Assembly (NCBI GenBank): GCA_024685005.1
Contig: JAIKWF010000001.1
Span: 1 to 51,258, forward strand
From: Lachnospiraceae bacterium
GTDB lineage: Bacteria; Bacillota; Clostridia; Lachnospirales; Lachnospiraceae
Direction: 5' to 3'
Length of the DNA stretch: 51,258 bases
Below the pieces are notes generated by a model that had not been told where the DNA came from, made no database searches, and saw only the letters and a program-made list of their open reading frames with translations. This document shows, one piece after another, positions 45,701-51,258 of the stretch. The stretch's first letter is position 1. Each line of letters opens with the position of its first letter. The position numbers and the translations under genes are program-made.

Positions 45701-46627
45701 TCAGAATTCTTCTATGACAGAGGTACCTTCCTGCCCATCTGTCCATTTCCATCGCTCATAAAATCGCAGTTTTCCGTTCTTAATCTCCGGCTCAGAATCG
45801 CATGTTCCCATCTTCAGCTCGCCTGCACTGTTTATGTGTTGGTAGCTGAAATGCAGATTATGCTCTGCATCGATCTTACCGATCAGCATTCCCTTCACAA
45901 TACTTCCGCCTGAATAATCGGCCCAGATAACATCATCCTTCTGATGGTAACAAAAAACGGTTTGATCCGAAACTTCCCCTGATTCGGAGTTCTCTATTGC
46001 GGTAAAGATCCTGTCATCGACAGAGAACTCTGTCTTGCATTCTGTGAAAAAATTCTTCCCCTTCTCGTATGCCTTTTTAAGATTCGTCTCCCACTTCTCA
46101 CTTCGAAGTCTGTTCTCCCGGGATGTGCTGTCAAATACTACAAATTCCATACTTCTGGCGCGTCCGAACAGCCTGTCACCGAGCATAACCTTTTTCATGC
46201 TTGCCAGGAGTCCTAACCGTTCCAGTCTTTCCAAAGGATTACCCGCAGAACACAGGATCATAGCCTTATCCAGCATCTTCATCTTTTTTTCACCATATGC
46301 AAATCCATATGTCCATACTCTGTCAAACCATCCCACAAGTCTTGCAGGTGCCTCGGTCCAGAAAACAGGATATATGAAAACGATGGCATCCGATGAATTT
46401 ATTTTTTCATGCTCTTTCAGAATATCTGCAGCGATATCAGGCGTATTCCTGTAATTCGCATCTCTTAAGTATTCCTTCTCAGACATCACGGCATCAAAAT
46501 CCATGGCGTAAAGATCCGACAGAATATACTCATTCCCGGAATCGGTTATACCTTTCATAAATGCATCGCAAAGGTTCCTCGTGAATGAGTCCTCCGACGG
46601 ATGACAATATACGATAAATACTCTCAT
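45701..46627 (-). CDS. flavodoxin-fold NAD(P)H oxidoreductase fused to a small NAGS-like domain
   Basis: A 308-residue protein. Residues 1-195 are a KefF/NQO-type flavin oxidoreductase (MRVFIVYCHPSEDSFTRNLCDAF, DLYAMDFDAVMSEKEYL, VFIYPVFWTEAPARLVGWFDRVW, with the Tyr/Gly loop GFAYGEKK). Residues about 203-308 match a small family often annotated as 'n-acetylglutamate synthase' (RIFTAIENSESGEVSDQTVF, WADYSGGSIVKGMLIG, YERWKWTDGQEG), normally a stand-alone protein of about 110 residues. The fusion is in frame with no break in between. The start is ATG at 46627 after AAGGAGA; longer frames run through the repeat at 46641-46664. Function of the second domain is unknown. Confidence 0.82.
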   Translation of the reverse strand: MRVFIVYCHPSEDSFTRNLCDAFMKGITDSGNEYILSDLYAMDFDAVMSEKEYLRDANYRNTPDIAADILKEHEKINSSDAIVFIYPVFWTEAPARLVGWFDRVWTYGFAYGEKKMKMLDKAMILCSAGNPLERLERLGLLASMKKVMLGDRLFGRARSMEFVVFDSTSRENRLRSEKWETNLKKAYEKGKNFFTECKTEFSVDDRIFTAIENSESGEVSDQTVFCYHQKDDVIWADYSGGSIVKGMLIGKIDAEHNLHFSYQHINSAGELKMGTCDSEPEIKNGKLRFYERWKWTDGQEGTSVIEEF

Positions 46628-46640
46628 AGGTGATCTCCTT

Positions 46641-46664
46641 GGGGACGGGGTTAATGGCTCATTT
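46641..46664. repeat. G-rich REP-like repeat, copy 2
   Basis: GGGGACGGGGTTAATGGCTCATTT differs in one base from 45177-45199. Here it overlaps the stop codon of the serine hydrolase gene (TGA at 46659-46661) and lies just before the oxidoreductase ribosome site. Confidence 0.7.
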
Positions 46665-47654
46665 TGCACCAATGGCCGGCAACACCTTTTGCTCAATAAA
46701 ATCCACTCTGTCAAAGATCCTCGGTTTGAATGTCCCCGTCATTCCCACCGATACATTTTCCGCTTTGTTGATGTAGATGATATTTCCGCTGTCACCTATT
46801 GCCGCATATACCTCTTTGTCATCGTAGGGTTTGTACCATAAGTAGCCATAGTTCATGAAGCCAAATCGCTCACCCAGTTTAACGTGCGGCGTTAGCATAT
46901 CTTTTAAGTATTCTTCGGAGATGATTCTCTTGCCGCCATAAAGCCCGCCATCCAAAACCATTGCACCGATCGTGGCCATATCTTTTGCCGACATGCATAA
47001 TCCCCAGCCTGCGGTAACGCTGCCCTGAGGATCTGAGTACCACTCATATTTCCTGGGATTTTTGTTCATAAAAAAATCAAACTGATCTTCTTTGGAACTG
47101 TCACCGTGTGGTATCCGCTTTGGAAGGTGCAGTGGCTCAAAAAGATTTTTGTTGGCAAAATCTATGCATTTCTCACCGGCAGCCTTCTCAATTATGCCGA
47201 CCAGGATCTGAATGCCAAGGGTAGCATACCGAAACTCTCCCGTGATTCCGTTACGGCCTCCAAGGTAATCAAGAATTGCATAGGTAAAGCTTGGTGAAGT
47301 ACACACCTTCTTCCAGGGTTCTGATTTCCCTTTATATGGCGCCGTCATGGTAAGCAGATGTCTGATCGTAACATCATAGATGGTCTTCTCCCCACGTTTT
47401 ACGGTATAATCAGGGAAAAAATCCATCACCTTCTGATCCAAATTCCTGATGCACCCCTGATCCAGCGCAATTCCGGCAAGTAACCCCACGACACCTTTGG
47501 TCACGGAATTGACATTCATCGCATCTAAAGTCTTGAATCCATGCCAACAATCATCAAGTGCCACCTCATTGTCTTTAACGGCATAGATCTGACAGATGTT
47601 ACTCTCATTTCCGCTGTTCTCAGAAACATACTTGTGTAGTTGCTCTTTGTTCAA
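46659..47654 (-). CDS. serine hydrolase of the class C beta-lactamase / PBP-like family
   Basis: A 331-residue protein of the beta-lactamase-related family, which also includes esterases and D-aminopeptidases. The SxxK motif is SVTKG (near residue 50), the YxN position is YATLG (Asn lost) and the third motif is GDSGN, where the usual HxG or KTG has become GDSG. No signal peptide is visible, so it is probably cytoplasmic and not a drug-resistance enzyme. The block HLLTMTAPYKGKSEPW is typical of the esterase-like members. The stop codon lies within a REP-like repeat. Confidence 0.82.
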   Translation of the reverse strand: MNKEQLHKYVSENSGNESNICQIYAVKDNEVALDDCWHGFKTLDAMNVNSVTKGVVGLLAGIALDQGCIRNLDQKVMDFFPDYTVKRGEKTIYDVTIRHLLTMTAPYKGKSEPWKKVCTSPSFTYAILDYLGGRNGITGEFRYATLGIQILVGIIEKAAGEKCIDFANKNLFEPLHLPKRIPHGDSSKEDQFDFFMNKNPRKYEWYSDPQGSVTAGWGLCMSAKDMATIGAMVLDGGLYGGKRIISEEYLKDMLTPHVKLGERFGFMNYGYLWYKPYDDKEVYAAIGDSGNIIYINKAENVSVGMTGTFKPRIFDRVDFIEQKVLPAIGAK

Positions 47655-47740
47655 AATAAAAGCCTCCTCTTAGGTAAGATTCGGACGTCCTAAGAAAAGA
47701 CTAATTGAATTAAAAATCTTTTTCAAGAAAAATCTTAAAA

Positions 47741-48472
47741 TTATTTATAGTCATAGAACATATCATCCAAAAGCTTATCCAGCCCCGAACGATCACCCAA
47801 TAGTGCTTTCAAAAACGTTCCCATATTTTTAAATATCAGTTTGAAATACAGCCAATCACCAAGATCATAATATTTTCTGGTGGAATTAATGAGATAATTC
47901 TTTCTGAGCGTTGTATATTTCCTGCCATGCTTCTTTCCATATTTTCTAAGAAGTTTTGCCGTAGCCACATCTTCCATCGCTTTTTTACCGGCAAAGCCTC
48001 CGATTTGATCAAAGGTTTCTTTCTCAGCCCAGAAAATCCCACAGTACAAACCGGTAATCGCAAAAGAGATTCTGCACATGATGTCATTACACCACAACGG
48101 AAAGGAGTACCTTTCAAATCTTATCGGCGCACCTCCGCCTATATATTTTCCGGTTCTTAACAACGAATAGATTTCTCTGAGTGTACCCTTGGTCATCCTG
48201 TTGTCAGCGTCGATGGTAACAATAATTTTTCCTTTCGCCGCCGAGATCCCTTCATTTCTCACTTTCGCAATGCATCTGTCTTCATTGAACCGAACAATGG
48301 CTCCGTTTTCTTTTGCAATATCTGCTGTATGATCTGTGCACCGATTACAAACTACAATGATCTCTGTATTGCCGGGGAACACACTATCTGCATCTTTTAT
48401 TGAGTCAATACAACGCTTTATATATTTTTCTTCATTATGGGCCGGAATAACGACCGAGATATGTACTTTCAT
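47741..48472 (-). CDS. family 2 glycosyltransferase
   Basis: A 243-residue GT-A-type transferase. It has ISVVIPAHNEEKYIKRCIDSI at the start, NTEIIVVCNRCTDHTADIAKENGA, KGKIIVTIDADNRMTKG with the metal-binding DAD, and GGFAGKKAMEDVATAKLL with the ED motif. The hydrophobic stretch between suggests loose membrane association. It lies after a lipoprotein gene whose stop overlaps a possible TTG start at 48490; the ATG at 48472 is preferred although its ribosome site is weak (GTGGGG). Sugar donor and acceptor are unknown. Confidence 0.87.
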   Translation of the reverse strand: MKVHISVVIPAHNEEKYIKRCIDSIKDADSVFPGNTEIIVVCNRCTDHTADIAKENGAIVRFNEDRCIAKVRNEGISAAKGKIIVTIDADNRMTKGTLREIYSLLRTGKYIGGGAPIRFERYSFPLWCNDIMCRISFAITGLYCGIFWAEKETFDQIGGFAGKKAMEDVATAKLLRKYGKKHGRKYTTLRKNYLINSTRKYYDLGDWLYFKLIFKNMGTFLKALLGDRSGLDKLLDDMFYDYK

Positions 48473-48486
48473 ATTTTCCCCACTCT

Positions 48487-49459
48487 TCAATCAGTCATCG
48501 ATACCACTTTTACAACCTTCTCTGTATTCGGATTAAAAACCACGAGTTTAGTACCTATGCAACTAAACGTTATATCCCCCGGATCCAGATCACAGATACC
48601 CTCAGACTTCTGTGATGACAGGGATACTCTTGAGAGATTACCGTTTTTAAAGATGTAGACCCAATCACCATGGAATCCGACGATCCTGGAATAGCCATTT
48701 TCCGTCTCATAAAGCTTTTCAGACTCGCAGGTGGCCGGATCGAAGGAGAATAAAAGGTCTTTTTTTACCTGTTCGGTAGTCACATCTTTCATATCGGCGA
48801 AAACTATTTTACTGACTTTGGAACTCATTCCGACAGCCGTAAGAACACCATACACCTTCCCGTTACTATACGACAGATTCCCCCATTCAATGCCGGATTC
48901 ATCGTAGGATTTGTCCGTCAGACCGGTCATTTCATAAAAGTTTTGTTCATCCAGTGAATAATAAAATTGGCTTTCATTCAGGCGTTTGGTAAAAGTCACT
49001 TTCCCGTATTCCGGCGTATTCACATAGGCATAAGCGACTGCGGCAGTCCCATCACCCAAGCTGTACAAGGGCCAATCAGGGTCCACGATCTCTCCGTTCT
49101 CAGACTGACAACTCTCGATCTTACCGGTTTTCGATCTGTACTTAAAACAGCCTCTTCCTTCTGACGCTTCTACCGAGAAAAATACATCATCTCCGACATA
49201 ATAGACCTCGTCTATATATTTCTCTCCGGAAGATATACGAAAAATCTCTGTTGATTCTCCGCTTGCAATATCATACACCTCCAGCGCTCCGTGCGAATGT
49301 CCGTCAACTGATTTTTCATACACAAAAGATCCGGAATCATTGGCATTTTCTCCAAGCTGCTGCAGATATATTCTGCAATGATCCCATGCAATGTCCTCAT
49401 CCTTGGATGAAGTGTTGCCGGCTGTGCATCCTGTAAAAAGCCATGGTCTATTATCCGTC
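48487..49459 (-). pseudogene. DUF5050-like lipoprotein, 5' end missing
   Basis: The frame encodes an exported-type protein with beta-propeller-like repeats (EVYYVGDDVFFSVE, YSNGKVYGVLTAVG, HGDWVYIFKNGNLSRVSL), like the DUF5050 protein at 16.6 kb. Directly at its start is a lipobox-like WLFTGCTAGN (Cys codon at 49426-49428). The charged and hydrophobic parts of the signal peptide are missing: the bases before it run into the 3' end of the methyltransferase gene, whose stop is at 49460. Reading further back gives a GTG at 49500 without a ribosome site and a non-signal sequence. I read this as a lipoprotein gene truncated by a deletion or insertion at the junction. A cytoplasmic product or unusual start cannot be excluded. 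Confidence 0.68.
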
Positions 49460-50260
49460 CTACAGGGGCTTTCGGGCCAGTTCAAGATCCAAAGTATCAC
49501 TTATGGTTATTGAACCGCCATGTTCGTTGATGGCTTTTGCTATTTTCGCAAAAAACTCATTTCTTATTGGTTCTGCGATCGCAATGTGATCGGAATATGT
49601 TCCCAGGAGTTTAATATATTCATCAGCGTCAAATACCCTCTCCCGATAGAACAGATGATACTGCATATCCGTAAATCCGTACTTGGACGGTATCATAGCT
49701 ATCTCGTTGGCTTTATCTTCAGTAAACCGCTTTTTCGTCCCCGGCATGATATCATAATAATCGTTGTAATAGAAATCATAAAGTGCATCGATCTCATGTG
49801 CCAGATCCGGATCACGCTTACTGTTATGAGGACGGTTCGCAAAGCGTGCGAATGCTCCTCCGGGTTTCAATAAAGAGAACACTTTGGGATACCCGGTTTC
49901 TTCAGGGATCCAATGAAATGCTGTGGCGGAAAAAATGAGGTCATAGGCATTTTCCTCAAGTTCAAGGTCTTCAAATCTGCTCGTGATCGCGCTAAACCTT
50001 TCATAGGATCCGAACTTTTCTTTCAGGATCCTTGACAGGTTCTCTCCGTATTCAACGGCAGTAAGTTCGCATCCTTTCTTAAGAACAGGTCCGGTGGCCT
50101 GCCCTGTCCCACTGCCAACCTCAATAACCCGGCTGTTCTCGTCTATATTGATATAATCGAATATCGTCTGATACAATCCCTCAACATATCCCGGGCGCAT
50201 CTTGTCATATAAAACAGATTCCGTATCAAACGTTCCGCCGAGTTCGTTCCTGTTATCCAT
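49460..50260 (-). CDS. class I SAM-dependent methyltransferase
   Basis: A 266-residue methyltransferase of the Rossmann type. The SAM-binding motif is VIEVGSGTGQATGPVL (near residue 40), followed by LTAVEYGENLSRIL, and FEDLELEENAYDLIFSATAFHWI, which is typical of the UbiE/Tam-like group. The substrate is unknown. The body appears complete (GTFDTESVLYDKMRPGYVEGLY is the usual start). The stop abuts the truncated lipoprotein. Confidence 0.88.
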   Translation of the reverse strand: MDNRNELGGTFDTESVLYDKMRPGYVEGLYQTIFDYINIDENSRVIEVGSGTGQATGPVLKKGCELTAVEYGENLSRILKEKFGSYERFSAITSRFEDLELEENAYDLIFSATAFHWIPEETGYPKVFSLLKPGGAFARFANRPHNSKRDPDLAHEIDALYDFYYNDYYDIMPGTKKRFTEDKANEIAMIPSKYGFTDMQYHLFYRERVFDADEYIKLLGTYSDHIAIAEPIRNEFFAKIAKAINEHGGSITISDTLDLELARKPL

Positions 50261-50275
50261 AGTATTCTCTATATC

Positions 50276-50761
50276 CTATAATATTTTCTGCACCACCAGC
50301 CCTGCAAGAGCACATATCACAAGTGCCAATCCCTCTCCGATAAAAAAGCCCTTGATATGGAACCAATAATTGTGATACTCATCCACCATATCTTCCGTGC
50401 CTTTGAAAACAAAGTAAGGATCATGGCAAAACCAGATGATGTCAAGCACGATCGCATCGTATAGATTAACGACTGTCCAAAGAAGAAATCCCCAGCCAAA
50501 TGCCTGAAGGAACGTCCTATATCCATTGATGAATCGCAAGATCAAACTGATCACAATAACAAACAGGATACAGGCTATGAGCTTCGCTGCCACCTTATTC
50601 TTCTCAGTCGGTATCTGATCCTTATACTCATCCAGTGACTTCACCCGTTCCTGGATCTTTGGCGGATAGTTATACAGCGTCTGTATTGGTTTTCTCGACA
50701 TGATATAAACCATCAGCGTAAATGCTATGCATAATACAATACTTTCAATTAATATGACCAT
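50276..50761 (-). CDS. small four-helix membrane protein
   Basis: A 162-residue integral membrane protein with about four hydrophobic segments (LIESIVLCIAFTLMVYIM, KLIACILFVIVISLILRFI, FGWGFLLWTVVNLYDAIVLDIIWF and GLALVICALAGLVVQKIL). The pattern with DAIVLDIIWFCHDPYFV and the tail HIKGFFIGEGLAL is one I recall from conserved hypothetical proteins of Clostridia. Function is unknown. The start ATG at 50761 has AAAAGGAGATAAT directly upstream; an in-frame TTG at 50869 belongs to a different, truncated gene. Confidence 0.68.
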   Translation of the reverse strand: MVILIESIVLCIAFTLMVYIMSRKPIQTLYNYPPKIQERVKSLDEYKDQIPTEKNKVAAKLIACILFVIVISLILRFINGYRTFLQAFGWGFLLWTVVNLYDAIVLDIIWFCHDPYFVFKGTEDMVDEYHNYWFHIKGFFIGEGLALVICALAGLVVQKIL

Positions 50762-50869
50762 ATTATCTCCTTTTACCAATCCGATGCAATCAGAATCGAA
50801 CACATCTGATGTACTTTTCCCATTCCAGTCAAAATCCACCTTTGCATGTCTGATGATCACAATCTTCAA
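50762..50869 (-). pseudogene. remnant of a histidine phosphatase (phosphoglycerate-mutase-like)
   Basis: A TTG start at 50869, seven bases after GGGAG, opens MKIVIIRHAKVDFDWNGKST, the N terminus of a histidine-phosphatase-superfamily protein with the catalytic RHA motif. After about 28 residues the family sequence stops and the frame runs on into the ribosome site and the membrane gene. Everything after the first 30 or so codons is missing, so this is a deletion remnant that makes a hybrid open frame. Confidence 0.65.
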
Positions 50870-50907
50870 GCTTTCACTCCCTATTCTGAAAGTTATTTTC
50901 CTGTCCT

Positions 50908-51258
50908 TCAGTGTTTGGCTGCCTTATATAGATCGCTGAACTCTTTCCTGTCGGTATATATAAGCGCAACAGCAGCAATAACAGATACCAATGTCATACC
51001 AATAGAAAACGCCCACGCATAATGAAGTCCATAATCATCAAAAAGCCATCCGCTTCCCAATTCTACTATTCCGCTCATAAAAGCTGATGCAAAACTTGTC
51101 ACCCCATAAATTCTCCCACGAAAGTTTGCAGGGACTCTTTCCGAAAGATATGATCCGATAACTATCGTTGTTAATATCTCGCCCACAGTAAAAAGAGCTA
51201 TAGAAGCATAATAACCGGCTATCACCCCGAAAGAGAGCAAAAACGCTGCAAAACTCAG
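50908..51258 (-). CDS. MFS transporter, C-terminal part (cut by the window edge)
   Basis: About 116 codons remain open to the edge of the window. The protein has hydrophobic segments (FGVIAGYYASIALFTVGEIL, GVTSFASAFMSGIVELGSGWLF and AWAFSIGMTLVSVIAAVALIY) and ANFRGRIYGVTS, the family's last-half signature region (usual form RGRxxG). It ends KEFSDLYKAAKH. This fits the last three membrane segments of a drug:H+ antiporter-like MFS protein. The start lies outside the window. Confidence 0.8.
   Translation of the reverse strand: MSFAAFLLSFGVIAGYYASIALFTVGEILTTIVIGSYLSERVPANFRGRIYGVTSFASAFMSGIVELGSGWLFDDYGLHYAWAFSIGMTLVSVIAAVALIYTDRKEFSDLYKAAKH

Noticed and set aside
46659-47654. Antibiotic-resistance beta-lactamase
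   Set aside because: No signal peptide, and the YxN and KTG motifs are not kept; it fits the wider serine hydrolase group.

Overview
The window looks like chromosomal DNA from a Gram-positive anaerobe of the Clostridia, most likely Lachnospiraceae. This is inferred from gene content and style: a groESL operon with a CIRCE operator, a dGTPase-dnaG-rpoD-trmK block, an A-type RNase P RNA gene, a YkpA-type ABC-F protein, YjfB, a pyrB-pyrI pair, a FolB-FolK fusion, secreted proteins with Fn3-like repeats, and clean AGGAGG ribosome sites with TTGACA/TATAAT promoters. No genus can be named from the sequence alone. Most genes are on the minus strand, so operons read from high to low coordinates. PilZ, GGDEF-like, YjfB and FliD-like proteins suggest, without proving, a motile organism with cyclic-di-GMP signalling.

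Layout. 1-2.7 kb: an MBOAT O-acetyltransferase and its SGNH partner, the latter broken by a one-base slip in a G tract. 2.77-3.04 kb: two tandem 107-bp, highly foldable repeats and a very long hairpin terminator. 3.07-7.7 kb: groEL, groES with promoter and CIRCE, a degenerate GGDEF protein and an ABC-F ATPase. 7.7-10.2 kb: yjfB and a large secreted Fn3 protein. 10.3-16.4 kb: an apparent operon pheA-ppx-ppk-HAD hydrolase-small protein, read from one strong promoter. 16.5-22.7 kb: a DUF5050 protein, then a folate operon (folC, folE, HD hydrolase, folP, folB-folK) preceded by DUF805 and PH-domain membrane-type genes. 22.8-24.9 kb, plus strand: a nitroreductase, pyrB and pyrI. 24.9-27.8 kb: signal peptidase I and two COG0523 metal-GTPases, one with a tract of about 50 histidines and one fused to a YcgQ-like domain. 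27.9-35.4 kb: rnpB, a nucleoside kinase, trmK, rpoD, dnaG, dGTPase and tRNA-Leu. 35.5-39.5 kb: a FliD-like protein and an ABC importer of the tryptophan type. 39.6-45.2 kb: two related secreted proteins (one with a beta-helix) divergent from a PilZ protein.

From 45.2 kb to the end the character changes. Small accessory genes (VOC protein, flavodoxin-fold oxidoreductase fusion, serine hydrolase, glycosyltransferase, lipoprotein, methyltransferase, membrane protein, MFS transporter) are packed head to tail. Two are visibly cut at junctions: a lipoprotein lacking its signal peptide and a histidine-phosphatase reduced to its first 30 or so codons. Two copies of a G-rich, REP-like repeat lie at gene ends. 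This looks like a region remodelled by repeated small recombinations.

The candidates most worth following for new biology are the 107-bp structured repeats, the shared uncharacterised domain of the two secreted proteins at 39.7-44.2 kb, the paired metal-GTPases, and the remodelled 45-51 kb region. No complete undescribed defence or mobile system can be proved here.
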